From NCBI RefSeq assembly GCF_029024105.1, contig NZ_CP118963.1, positions 2,914,001-2,978,000 of the forward strand: a DNA stretch of 64,000 bases. Reading direction: 5' to 3'. The position numbers were made by a program, and so were the translations under genes. This document shows positions 27,639 to 36,683 of the stretch, one piece after another. Position 1 is the stretch's first letter. Every line of letters starts with the position of its first letter. The notes beneath the pieces were generated by a model. That model made no database searches. It was not told the origin of the DNA and worked only from the letters and a program-made list of their open reading frames with translations. The DNA comes from Acinetobacter lwoffii. Its GTDB lineage: Bacteria > Pseudomonadota > Gammaproteobacteria > Pseudomonadales > Moraxellaceae.

Positions 27639-28226
27639 TTAAGGCTGTTTCAGATATGGCCAAGCCGCTTTCAGATAAATGAACATCGACCATAAAGTGA
27701 GTACCACTGCGGTGTATAGCAAGGCATACGCCAGCATTTCCAGCGGTGGCCAATTTAACAGAAATACGGTGATGGCGATCATCTGGAAAGCAGTTTTGTA
27801 TTTCCCCACCGTTGAAACCGCAACATTGGTCCGTGCACCCAACTCTGCCATCCACTCACGTAAGGCTGACACAGTAATTTCACGCGAAATAATCACAATC
27901 GCAGCAAAAGCCATCGACATGGAAGGCTGCCATTGCACCAGCACAATCAGTGCAGCTGCGACCATCAATTTATCTGCAACTGGGTCGAGAAAACGTCCAA
28001 AAGCAGAAGTCTGGTTTAATGTACGTGCCAGATAGCCATCAAACCAGTCCGTGACCGCAGCCACCACAAAGATCGTGGTTAAAATTATATGCCGCGTCAT
28101 GTCGGGGTTATGAGCATCAAAGCCCATTGCAGGCGGCCAGTAAGCCACCAATAGAAATACCGGAATAAGAGCGATACGCGCCAAGGTCAAGATATTTGGA
28201 ATATTCAGGATACGACCTGTAGTCAT
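27639..28226 (-). CDS. pgsA: CDP-diacylglycerol-glycerol-3-phosphate 3-phosphatidyltransferase
   Basis: PgsA makes phosphatidylglycerol phosphate, the committed step to phosphatidylglycerol and cardiolipin, in the inner membrane. It has 195 residues from MTTGRILNIPNILTL (ATG at 28226, GGCGGTG site upstream; a TTG lies four codons earlier). There are several transmembrane helices. The CDP-alcohol phosphotransferase motif is complete: DWFDGYLAR, then G..LDPVADK. In many gammaproteobacteria pgsA lies beside uvrC; here a thioesterase gene separates them. Confidence 0.94.
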   Translation of the reverse strand: MTTGRILNIPNILTLARIALIPVFLLVAYWPPAMGFDAHNPDMTRHIILTTIFVVAAVTDWFDGYLARTLNQTSAFGRFLDPVADKLMVAAALIVLVQWQPSMSMAFAAIVIISREITVSALREWMAELGARTNVAVSTVGKYKTAFQMIAITVFLLNWPPLEMLAYALLYTAVVLTLWSMFIYLKAAWPYLKQP

Positions 28227-28333
28227 AGACACCGCCAATTGTTCCCCTCATGTACGATGAAAATGCACACTTTTTTAGAGGTTTGATCCATCATTAATAG
28301 GCTTCACTTTATACGAATTGACTTGCAGTGTCA

Positions 28334-29128
28334 CTAGGCAAACACCGTCACTGTTTGTCTTGCCATTGCAATCAGGCGATTTTCGGCATCCCAGAGATAG
28401 GCATGCTCCGTCGTATAACCATCCGCAGCATAGTCGGTAAATACTTTATATTTAAACCAATCATGCAATTGATGTTGAACCGGATGCACATAGGTCACTG
28501 TCCAGGTCAGACTACTCGCAGGCGCCATGTTTTTAAACATCGGTAACACCCCGGGTGGCCAGATATCAAAGATGGCCATCAAGTCGGCGACCAGAAATTC
28601 ACGGTTGCAATGCTTTTCGGGATGGAAACGGCACCAGCCGCCAAAGTCCGGACGAGAACTGGCACTACAAGGCAGATTGACATCCGCCCAGGCCACTTCG
28701 AAATGATCATAACAGTCTGGCATGCCATAGCCAGCAGGAATCTGAAACAGCTGCTCTGGCGCAGCATAGTCGGGTGCCTGAGCTTGTTGCTGAACCTGAA
28801 TCTCTGAATCACGGGAAATACCAAAACTGGCAATCAGAATACTTTGCACCGCGTCGTCCTGCCATAAGCGCACTTCAATCGTGGTCACCGACTTGCCCTG
28901 CCGCAGGATTTCGGCACTCAGTCGTACTTTGGCTTGCTGAATCGGGCCGACAAAGGTCACACTGCAACTCAGCAAATGCTTGGCCGGATCATTGATGTGA
29001 GTGACGGCTTTTTGCATCATCATCGCGGCAGCCAGACCACCATACAGAGTACGACCCTGTAACCATCCCTGTGGAAACTCTACCCATTCCTGTTCGGCAA
29101 TTTGTGCATAAAGTGCATGCAAAGACAT
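28334..29128 (-). CDS. Acyl-CoA thioesterase, TesB-like double-hotdog family
   Basis: The protein has 264 residues. The N-terminal hotdog (about 15-115) includes WLQGRTLYGGLAAAMMMQKAV and the C-terminal hotdog (about 155-262) includes FLVADLMAIFDIWPPGV and SLTWTVTYVHP. This matches the thioesterase-like superfamily (4HBT_3) that cleaves medium or long acyl-CoA; the substrate is unknown. The ATG has a GAGGG site. It lies between uvrC and pgsA on the same strand. Confidence 0.82.
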   Translation of the reverse strand: MSLHALYAQIAEQEWVEFPQGWLQGRTLYGGLAAAMMMQKAVTHINDPAKHLLSCSVTFVGPIQQAKVRLSAEILRQGKSVTTIEVRLWQDDAVQSILIASFGISRDSEIQVQQQAQAPDYAAPEQLFQIPAGYGMPDCYDHFEVAWADVNLPCSASSRPDFGGWCRFHPEKHCNREFLVADLMAIFDIWPPGVLPMFKNMAPASSLTWTVTYVHPVQHQLHDWFKYKVFTDYAADGYTTEHAYLWDAENRLIAMARQTVTVFA

Positions 29129-29243
29129 GTTGATCCCTCAGTAAGTCTTGATGCTCAGTATATTCGGCAAAATTCTTCAGGTTGTGAATGTCACGTGACC
29201 CAAGCGTCAATGCGCACTTTGGCCCTTGCATTTAAGCCACGCG

Positions 29244-31043
29244 TCATTCATGCAGCACTTTATAAATCATCCGGGCCATGACTGAACCCAGTCCCGGTAC
29301 CAGTTGCAGATCTCTTTCTGAGGCTTTCAGTACGCCCTGAATCCCGCCAAAATGGGTCAGCAAATCCCGACGGCGTTTTGGTCCGAGCCCCGGAATCACT
29401 TCCAGCACTGATGAACCACGCTTTTTATCGCGTTTGGCACGATGCTTGGTAATCGCAAAGCGGTGTGCTTCATCACGTACCTGCTGAATTAGATGCAGTG
29501 CCTTATGATCCTCCGGTAATTGAATTTTACTGCCATCGGTAAAGTGCAGGGTTTCCAGACCAGGCTTACGTCCCTCACCTTTGGACACACCGACCATAAA
29601 GGCATCCAGTCCCAGTTCCTGCATGACTTCCATTGCCATGTGCAATTGCCCCTTGCCACCATCAATCAGCAGCAAGTCTGGCAACAGGGCTTTTTTATAA
29701 CGACGGGTCAGCGCCTGACGCATGGCGGCATAGTCATCACCCGCCTGAATATCATGAATGGAGAACTGGCGATAATCACGCTTGCGCGCGCCGCCACTAT
29801 CAAAGACCACACAGGATGCCACGGTATCTTCGCCCATGGTATGTGAAATGTCGAAGCACTCGATCCGGTCTACCGGACGGCCGACCACCTGCTCCAGCTG
29901 ATGAAAACGCTCATTTAATTCTATATGATTGGCCAGCTTGCCCTGAATCGCGTGCTGTACATTCATCTGCGCCAGTTCCAGCCATTCGGCCCGGGTTTCG
30001 CGGACTTTGGACTTGATCTGGATTTTCTTGCCAAAATGCTGCGAGAGTGCTGCTTCCAGTTCTTTACGATCAGCCACTTCCAGATTAACAATCAGTTCAG
30101 CCGGGATTTCATCGGCCACCTGAAAATAAAAATTGGCAATAAAATCGGCCAGCATCTGCCCCAGGTCATCACTGAGCATATCTGGGAAATAACTTTTTCC
30201 ACCCAGCATTTTGCCGTTGCGCACATGCATGATCTGCACACAGGTCACCCCGGCCTGATAGGCAATCGACAGGATATCGGCTTCGCCTTTGAGCTTATAG
30301 ATCGCCTGCTGCGACTGTACGTCTCTTAACAATGCCATCCGGTCACGATAGAACACCGCTTTTTCAAATTCCAGCGCTTCAGCGGCCGCTTCCATTTTTG
30401 CGATCAGTTCCTGATTCAGCTCCTTGGTATCGCCCTGCAAAAATCGGATCGAGTTATCGACATCTGCCTTATAGTCTTCTGGAGAAATAAATCCGACACA
30501 GGGCGCAGAGCAGCGTTTGATCTGGTATTGCAGACATGGCCGGGTCCGGTTGGCAAAAAAACTGTTTTCACAGGAACGCACATTGAACAGTTTTTGTAGC
30601 ACCACCAGAGTATCCCGGGCGGTATACGCACTCGGATAAGGTCCAAAAAACTTGCCCACCTGGTGCTTGCCCTTGCCGCGCCCACTGGCTAAACGCGGAT
30701 AGGGTTTATCTGCCGAAACAAAAATATAGACATAAGATTTGTCATCACGCAGCATGATGTTATAGGGCGGATGATGCAGCTTGATCAGGTTCTGTTCCAG
30801 CAACAAGGCTTCAGTTTCAGAACGTACCACCAGGGTCTGGATATCATAAATCCGTGCCACCAAGGCCTGGGTTTTGGGATGATCCAGCGTTTTGACAAAA
30901 TAGCTGGAGACCCGGTTTTTCAGGTTTTTGGCTTTACCCACATACAATAATTCGCCGTCTTTGCCATACATCCGGTAGACCCCGGGCAGGCTGGTCATAT
31001 TCGCCAGGATTTTTTCAATATGGGGGCGTGCGTTTTCGTTCAC
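29244..31043 (-). CDS. uvrC: Excinuclease ABC subunit C
   Basis: UvrC makes the 3' and 5' incisions in nucleotide excision repair, acting with UvrB. It has 599 residues: GIY-YIG nuclease (about 15-95, LPGVYRMYGKDGELLYVGKAKNLKNRV), cysteine region (SCENSFFANRTRPCLQYQIKRCSAPC split around 150-180), UVR domain that binds UvrB (about 200-240) and RNase H-like endonuclease (about 380-540, ECFDISHTMGEDTVASCVVFD, LLIDGGKGQL). C-terminal helix-hairpin-helix repeats follow (VIPGLGPKRRRDLLTHFGG). The start is a GTG at 31043 with only a weak upstream site. Confidence 0.97.
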   Translation of the reverse strand: MNENARPHIEKILANMTSLPGVYRMYGKDGELLYVGKAKNLKNRVSSYFVKTLDHPKTQALVARIYDIQTLVVRSETEALLLEQNLIKLHHPPYNIMLRDDKSYVYIFVSADKPYPRLASGRGKGKHQVGKFFGPYPSAYTARDTLVVLQKLFNVRSCENSFFANRTRPCLQYQIKRCSAPCVGFISPEDYKADVDNSIRFLQGDTKELNQELIAKMEAAAEALEFEKAVFYRDRMALLRDVQSQQAIYKLKGEADILSIAYQAGVTCVQIMHVRNGKMLGGKSYFPDMLSDDLGQMLADFIANFYFQVADEIPAELIVNLEVADRKELEAALSQHFGKKIQIKSKVRETRAEWLELAQMNVQHAIQGKLANHIELNERFHQLEQVVGRPVDRIECFDISHTMGEDTVASCVVFDSGGARKRDYRQFSIHDIQAGDDYAAMRQALTRRYKKALLPDLLLIDGGKGQLHMAMEVMQELGLDAFMVGVSKGEGRKPGLETLHFTDGSKIQLPEDHKALHLIQQVRDEAHRFAITKHRAKRDKKRGSSVLEVIPGLGPKRRRDLLTHFGGIQGVLKASERDLQLVPGLGSVMARMIYKVLHE

Positions 31044-31383
31044 CTAAAGCCTATTTTTCATCTACAATCTGCAGATATATGTGATGATTTTTGCGTCATT
31101 TTCAAGCAAAAACACAAAATTCCCCTGAAGTTGCCATTCAATCTTAAAGTTCCTGTCGGGTTATCCCCCAATCTATAATCCTTACGGCATAAACTGATTG
31201 TTAAAAGCTATAAATTTCAACCTTTAACTTTGTTATGCTCAAAAAGTCTAGTTTTGAGATGTTTCATATGACCGTGCAGCAATCGGGCATTCATATTGTT
31301 CAACCCTCTACCTCACCCATCACCCGTCTGAACGTGATCGCCTGATTGGCAAACCGCGTTTTCATTTCGAGCCAAATAATGTA

Positions 31384-32277
31384 ATGCAGCTGCTACGTGA
31401 ACGGATTATTGGACAGGATGCAGCCCTGAATGAAATTGAAAAAATGCTGCATGTGGTCAAGGCAGATTTTTCCAGCCCGGATCGCTCTTTGTCGGTTACC
31501 TTGATGCTGGCCCCTACTGGCGTCGGTAAAACTGAAACCGTGCGTCTGATTGCCGAAGCGATCTATGGTCGCCCGGACGCCTTTTGCCGGATTGATATGA
31601 ATACTCTGGCACAGGAACATTATGCCGCGGCTTTGACCGGCGCACCGCCCGGTTATGTTGGCTCTAAAGAAGGCCACAGCCTGTTTGATGAGCTAGAAAA
31701 AGCCAGTAACGAAGTGATTCGCGGCTTGATGAACGTGCTGGATACTGGCCGGCTGACCTTGACAGCGGGCACTAAAACTATCGATTTTCGCAACTGCATG
31801 ATCTTTATGACCAGCAATGTCGGGGCACAGGCGGCGCAGCAATATCTGGACAAACTCAGCTATCTGCCTGAGAAAATGCAGGCGCTGTGTCTGAAGCGCG
31901 TTCCCACCCAGCGCATCATTGAAAAAGTCATGCAGCGTAAATTCGACCCTGAATTTCTGAACCGGATTGACCGCAGCCTGCATTATCAGGCGGTACAGCA
32001 TGATGCCCTGCCACGTCTGGTCGAAATTGAACTGGATAAACTGAACAAGCGCTTGCAACATCAGCAACGCAGCGTGCATTTAAGCGCTTCAGCCAAAGCC
32101 TATTTCTATCAGGACCATGATATTCGTTACGGCGCCCGACATTTGGGCCGCAAGATGCGTACCGAACTGGAGCCGATTCTGGCGCTGTATTTTTTAAACC
32201 AGCCTGAGCAGTTCAGTCTGCATCTGGACTGTGTCGATGGACAGCTGGTGGTTCTGCCTGAGCAAGCAAAAGCTTAA
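31384..32277 (+). CDS. Clp-like AAA+ ATPase, N-terminus frameshifted (probable pseudogene)
   Basis: A single AAA+ module of the ClpA/ClpB C-terminal type. The 297-residue frame has Walker A APTGVGKTE, APPGYVGSKEG, sensor-1 IFMTSNVGAQ, arginine finger region FDPEFLNRIDR and sensor-2 YGARHLGRKMRTEL, so most of the fold is present. Two defects are visible. Coding-like sequence in this frame (HHPSERDRLIGKPRFHFEPNNV) extends upstream without a start codon, while the likely true N-terminus MTVQQSGIHIVQP begins at 31268 in another frame and hits TGA at 31343. Also, the hydrophobic strand before Walker B is missing: EGHSLFDELEKAS follows YVGSK directly. Role unknown. It lies alone between uvrC and a PH-domain gene. 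Confidence 0.6.
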   Translation: MQLLRERIIGQDAALNEIEKMLHVVKADFSSPDRSLSVTLMLAPTGVGKTETVRLIAEAIYGRPDAFCRIDMNTLAQEHYAAALTGAPPGYVGSKEGHSLFDELEKASNEVIRGLMNVLDTGRLTLTAGTKTIDFRNCMIFMTSNVGAQAAQQYLDKLSYLPEKMQALCLKRVPTQRIIEKVMQRKFDPEFLNRIDRSLHYQAVQHDALPRLVEIELDKLNKRLQHQQRSVHLSASAKAYFYQDHDIRYGARHLGRKMRTELEPILALYFLNQPEQFSLHLDCVDGQLVVLPEQAKA

Positions 32278-32294
32278 CTAAGGCAGACTCGATA

Positions 32295-32708
32295 TCAGTT
32301 TTTATTCGGCTGAAGCGCCTGTATAAAAGCAGTCTGATCTTTGGGTGAAACCAATATAAATTTCTGCATGCCCGCATCTGTATAGTCAATTCGCAGACGC
32401 TTTAAGGATAAGGCTGGCGCAATGATAGAGTGGTCTGTGGGCTGAATGGATTGGATTTCACTTAACGGAATCTTCCAGCTTAACCACAGGCTTTTTATGG
32501 TCAACACCCCATTGTCTACCACATAGCGCGTACTCCACAGCGGCCACCATAAAATGATAATAGTCAGGACATAAACCGCAGTGTGCAGCGGATATTGCTG
32601 CATAGTGCCTTTGGCCTGCATGGTCAGCAGTAGTTGCAGCAACAGGCCACTCATACAAATCACAAAAGCCAGCAGCCACCAGTCTTTTTTAGAACGAAAT
32701 ACGTGCAT
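32295..32708 (-). CDS. Membrane protein with bacterial PH domain (YyaB-like)
   Basis: The protein has 137 residues: two hydrophobic helices (about 9-29 and 42-61) followed by a PH-like domain (about 62-132) with TRYVVDNGVLTIKSLWLSWKIPLSEIQSIQPT, the pattern of bPH_4/YyaB proteins. The function is unknown. A GGGGGAT site precedes the ATG. The stop lies 18 bases from the convergent AAA+ frame. Confidence 0.65.
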   Translation of the reverse strand: MHVFRSKKDWWLLAFVICMSGLLLQLLLTMQAKGTMQQYPLHTAVYVLTIIILWWPLWSTRYVVDNGVLTIKSLWLSWKIPLSEIQSIQPTDHSIIAPALSLKRLRIDYTDAGMQKFILVSPKDQTAFIQALQPNKN

Positions 32709-33294
32709 CGATATCCCCCATATCTTGGTGCATGATCATCATAAACAATTCCATAGCAGATGACAGGGATTCAACCCGGCAGGATAGAAATTATTTCAAA
32801 TCACACATCGACAGGATCGTTCTCATTTTCGATCTCATCAGAAAAGTTCAGCAACCGAAATGAGCTACTGCGCTTTTATTTGTACTGCTTGAACACTATC
32901 AGCAAAGACCTGAAAGCCCTGCACTCAGTATGCTTCAAGGCTAAAAATGGCACATTCAAGGACAGAAATTGACTGAATTGACAAAACTCCGCTAGAAATG
33001 AACCTTGAAAATCAGTCACCCTGCTCCATATCTATCAGGCTGATTGATAAAAAATAATGAATTGAAACAAAATCTTTGGTTCATCTGCTTTTAGAAAACT
33101 GAAAGGAAAAGTCATAGCGGTTCGAACCAATCCGGCAGAAATTGATGACCATTGCGTCACGGCTTGATACAACTTGTTATGTTCTTTTTGGATATAGTTA
33201 TCGTAAGATTAGCGAAGTCAAAAAGTGCGCGGGACATGCGCACTTGCTTCACAACATCAACTTAGAAGTCCTCCAAAATAAAGGAGATCAGGGC
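32709..33294. other. Intergenic region upstream of fadBA
   Basis: About 585 bases without a convincing gene. The part next to fadB holds an inverted repeat AGTGCGC/GCGCACT (33224-33230 with 33238-33244), about 50 bases before the fadB ATG, that could be an operator or leader hairpin. A clear sigma-70 promoter was not found. Confidence 0.45.
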
Positions 33295-35445
33295 ATGATC
33301 CACGCTGGCAATGCCATTACCGTCCAAATGCTTGAGGACGGGATTGCAGAATTCCGCTTTGACTTACAAGGTGAGTCCGTTAACAAATTCAACCGTGCAA
33401 CGATTGAAGATTTCAAGGCTGCTATCGAAGCCGTCTCCCATGCCGATATTCAAGGTCTGATTGTGACTTCAGGCAAATCTACATTTATTGTAGGTGCTGA
33501 TATCACTGAATTCGGCGACAACTTTGCTCAGGGTGAACAAGCGATTGTTGACTGGGCAATGCCAGTACATGAAATTTTTAACAGCTTCGAAGACCTCGAC
33601 ATTCCTAAAGTGGCTGCAATTAATGGCATGGCACTGGGTGGCGGTTTCGAAATGTGCCTGGTGTGTGACTACCGTGTCATGTCAGAACAGGCACAAGTGG
33701 GCCTACCTGAAATCAAGCTGGGTATCTTCCCGGGCTTCGGTGGTACAGTGCGTTTAAGCCGTCTAATCGGTATCGACAACGCGGTAGAATGGATGGCAAT
33801 GGCCAATCCTAAGAAGCCAGCTGCTGCACTGAAAGACGGCGCAGTCGATGCTGTCGTTCCTGCTGACAAGCTACAAGATGCTGCACTTGATCTGGTAAAA
33901 CAGGCGATTCATGGCCGTTTAGACTGGAAAACCAAGCGTCAGGAAAAACTCGATCCAGTTAAACTCAGCCCGATCGAACAGATGATGGCGTTTAACTCAT
34001 CGAAAGGCATGGTTCTGGCAAAAGCTAATCCAGCTCAATACCCTGCACCAAAATTACTGCTTGATTCTCTTCAAGCGGGTGCGAGCCTGCATCGTGATGA
34101 CGCGCTGAAAGCGGAAGCTGAAGGTTTTGCTAAAGCAGCAGTCACACCACAAGCAGGTGCCTTGATCGGTTTGTTCCTGAATGACCAGATCGTGAAAAAA
34201 ACCTCGAAGCGCTATGAAAAAGGTGCGCATCCAGTGAACCAGGCGGCTGTTCTAGGCGCAGGTATCATGGGTGGTGGTATTGCTTACCAGGCGGCAAGCA
34301 AAGGCACACCGATCATCATGAAAGACATCGGTAACCAGCAACTTGCTTTGGGTATGAAAGAAGCCAATGGTTTACTGACCAAACAAGTTGAACGTAAGAA
34401 GATGAAGCCTGCTCAAATGGGTGAAACTCTTGCGCGCATCCGTCCAACTTTAAGCTATGACGAGTTTAAAGAAGTGGACATCGTGATCGAAGCCGTGACT
34501 GAAAATCCAAAAGTCAAAGGTATCGTACTGAAAGAAACTGAAGCAAAAGTTCGTGAAAACACGATCATTGCATCTAATACTTCTACGATTTCAATCACGC
34601 GTCTGGCTGAAAACCTGGAACGTCCTGAAAACTTCGTCGGTATGCACTTCTTTAACCCGGTACACATGATGCCACTGGTTGAAGTGATTCGCGGTGCGAA
34701 GACTTCTGACGAAGCGATTGCAACGACTGTGGTGCTTGCTCAGAAAATGGGTAAAACACCAATCGTGGTCAATGACTGCCCGGGCTTCCTGGTCAACCGC
34801 GTACTGTTCCCTTACTTCGGTGCATTTGACCTGTTGCTTAAAGATGGCGCTGACTTCCAGCAAATCGATAAAGTCATGGAAAAATTCGGCTGGCCAATGG
34901 GCCCTGCTTACCTGATAGACGTTGTCGGTATCGACACTGGCGTACACGGTGCAGAAGTGATGGCTGAAGGCTTCCCGGATCGTATGAAACCTGATTTCAA
35001 AGGTTCGATTCAGGTGATGTACGAAAACAAACGTCTGGGTCAAAAGAACGACGTTGGTTTCTACAAGTATGAACTTGACCGTAAAGGCAAAAAAGCCAAA
35101 GTGGTTGATCCAACTGCGTATGAGCTTGTGGCCTCTGTTGCAACTGCGGAAAAACGTGAATTTGACGCTCAGGAAATCATTGATCGCATGATGCTGGCTT
35201 TCTGTAACGAAACTGTTCGTTGCCTGGAAGACAACATTGTAGCCACTGCTGCTGAAGCAGATATGGCCATGATCATGGGTGTTGGTTTCCCTCCATTCCG
35301 TGGTGGTCCATGCCGTTACATCGATCAAACCGGTGTAGCTGAGTATGTTGCGCTTTGCAATAAGTATGCGCACCTTGGTAAAGCTTATGAAGCGCCAGAA
35401 ATGTTGCGTGACATGGCTGCTAACAACAAAAAATTCTACGGTTAA
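33295..35445 (+). CDS. fadB: Fatty acid oxidation complex subunit alpha
   Basis: FadB is the multifunctional beta-oxidation enzyme: enoyl-CoA hydratase, isomerase and 3-hydroxyacyl-CoA dehydrogenase. It has 716 residues from MIHAGNAITVQML (ATG at 33295, AAGGAG site 8 bases upstream); an open frame continues 51 codons upstream with no similarity. The N-terminal crotonase domain (about 10-190) shows MALGGGFEMCLVCDYRV. The NAD-binding domain (about 315-495) shows AVLGAGIMGGGIAYQAA, and the dehydrogenase C-terminal domains (about 500-710) show NDCPGFLVNRVLFPYF. It forms a heterotetramer with FadA, encoded 12 bases downstream. Confidence 0.98.
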   Translation: MIHAGNAITVQMLEDGIAEFRFDLQGESVNKFNRATIEDFKAAIEAVSHADIQGLIVTSGKSTFIVGADITEFGDNFAQGEQAIVDWAMPVHEIFNSFEDLDIPKVAAINGMALGGGFEMCLVCDYRVMSEQAQVGLPEIKLGIFPGFGGTVRLSRLIGIDNAVEWMAMANPKKPAAALKDGAVDAVVPADKLQDAALDLVKQAIHGRLDWKTKRQEKLDPVKLSPIEQMMAFNSSKGMVLAKANPAQYPAPKLLLDSLQAGASLHRDDALKAEAEGFAKAAVTPQAGALIGLFLNDQIVKKTSKRYEKGAHPVNQAAVLGAGIMGGGIAYQAASKGTPIIMKDIGNQQLALGMKEANGLLTKQVERKKMKPAQMGETLARIRPTLSYDEFKEVDIVIEAVTENPKVKGIVLKETEAKVRENTIIASNTSTISITRLAENLERPENFVGMHFFNPVHMMPLVEVIRGAKTSDEAIATTVVLAQKMGKTPIVVNDCPGFLVNRVLFPYFGAFDLLLKDGADFQQIDKVMEKFGWPMGPAYLIDVVGIDTGVHGAEVMAEGFPDRMKPDFKGSIQVMYENKRLGQKNDVGFYKYELDRKGKKAKVVDPTAYELVASVATAEKREFDAQEIIDRMMLAFCNETVRCLEDNIVATAAEADMAMIMGVGFPPFRGGPCRYIDQTGVAEYVALCNKYAHLGKAYEAPEMLRDMAANNKKFYG

Positions 35446-35457
35446 GGAGCAACGTGA

Positions 35458-36630
35458 ATGGCTACTTTAAATCCACGTGACGTTGTCATCGTTGATGGCG
35501 TACGTTCAGCAATGGGTAAAACCAAAAACGGTATGTTCCGCAATGTACGTGCCGACTCGATGTCTGCTGAGCTTGTCCGTGCCCTCTTGGTACGTAACGA
35601 ATTCGACCCGCATGAAGTTGAAGACGTAATCTGGGGCTGTGTGAATCAAACCCTAGAACAAGGTATGAACATTGCCCGTAATATCGCATTACTGGCAGAC
35701 CTGCCGAAAACTGTTGCAGGCCAAACGGTGAACCGTCTTTGTGGTTCGTCTATGCAGGCGATTCACACTGCGGCTGCGCAAATTGCGACGAACCAGGGTG
35801 ATATCTTCATCATCGGTGGTGTTGAGCACATGGGCCATGTGGGCATGATGCACGGCATCGACCTGAATCCTGAAGCGTCTAAGCATTATGCCAAAGCGTC
35901 GAACATGATGGGCTTAACTGCTGAAATGTTGGGTCGCATGAACGGTATTAGCCGTGAAGAACAGGATGCGTTCGGTGTGGAATCACATCGCCGTGCCTGG
36001 GCTGCGACTGAAAATGGCCTGTTCCAGAACGAGATTGTGGGCATTGAAGGTCATAATGCAGATGGCTACAAAATCTTGTGTGATATCGATGAAGTGATCC
36101 GTCCAGATGCGAACCTTGAATCGTTCAAATCTTTGCGTCCAGTATTCGATCCGAAAGGCGGTACAGTAACTGCGGCAACATCTTCAGCTTTGTCTGATGG
36201 TGCTTCTGCAATGTTGTTGATGTCTGCTGAACGTGCTCAAGCTTTAGGTCTTAAGCCACGTGCTGTAATTCGCTCTATGGCGGTTGCGGGCTGTGATGCT
36301 GCGATCATGGGTTATGGTCCGGTTCCGGCAACACAAAAAGCGTTGAAACGCGCTGGTCTAGCGATTTCTGATATCCAAACCTTTGAATTGAACGAAGCCT
36401 TTGCTGCACAAGGTCTGTCTGTTCTTAAAGGCTTAGGTATTTATGACAAGCAAGACATCGTGAACCATAACGGTGGCGCGATTGCATTGGGTCACCCATT
36501 GGGTTGTTCTGGTGCGCGTATCACAACAACATTGTTGAATGTAATGGAACAGCAAGATACACAAATCGGTCTTGCGACGATGTGTATTGGCCTTGGTCAA
36601 GGTATTGCAACAGTGATCGAACGTGTTTAA
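35458..36630 (+). CDS. fadA: 3-ketoacyl-CoA thiolase
   Basis: FadA cleaves 3-ketoacyl-CoA to acetyl-CoA in the last step of beta-oxidation. It has 390 residues, with nucleophile Cys in NRLCGSSMQAIH (about residue 91), NEAFAAQGLSVLKGLG, and the C-terminal active site NHNGGAIALGHPLGCSGAR with His and Cys. The ribosome site AAGGAG lies just after the fadB stop, so the two genes form an operon ended by the terminator at 36654. Confidence 0.98.
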   Translation: MATLNPRDVVIVDGVRSAMGKTKNGMFRNVRADSMSAELVRALLVRNEFDPHEVEDVIWGCVNQTLEQGMNIARNIALLADLPKTVAGQTVNRLCGSSMQAIHTAAAQIATNQGDIFIIGGVEHMGHVGMMHGIDLNPEASKHYAKASNMMGLTAEMLGRMNGISREEQDAFGVESHRRAWAATENGLFQNEIVGIEGHNADGYKILCDIDEVIRPDANLESFKSLRPVFDPKGGTVTAATSSALSDGASAMLLMSAERAQALGLKPRAVIRSMAVAGCDAAIMGYGPVPATQKALKRAGLAISDIQTFELNEAFAAQGLSVLKGLGIYDKQDIVNHNGGAIALGHPLGCSGARITTTLLNVMEQQDTQIGLATMCIGLGQGIATVIERV

Positions 36631-36653
36631 TTTTTAAATACCTAGATAAAAAA

Positions 36654-36683
36654 GAAACCCCGCTTTATGCGGGGTTTCTTTTT
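36654..36683 (+). terminator. Bidirectional terminator between fadA and the HD-ATPase gene
   Basis: A 10-bp perfect stem GAAACCCCGC/GCGGGGTTTC with a 5-base loop has T-runs on the plus strand and, read the other way, on the minus strand. Its plus-strand T-run overlaps the stop codon of the convergent gene at 36682. Confidence 0.88.

Noticed and set aside
34591..35373. 260-codon minus-strand open frame
   Set aside because: Antisense shadow of fadB, a certain gene; its length follows from the codon bias of fadB.
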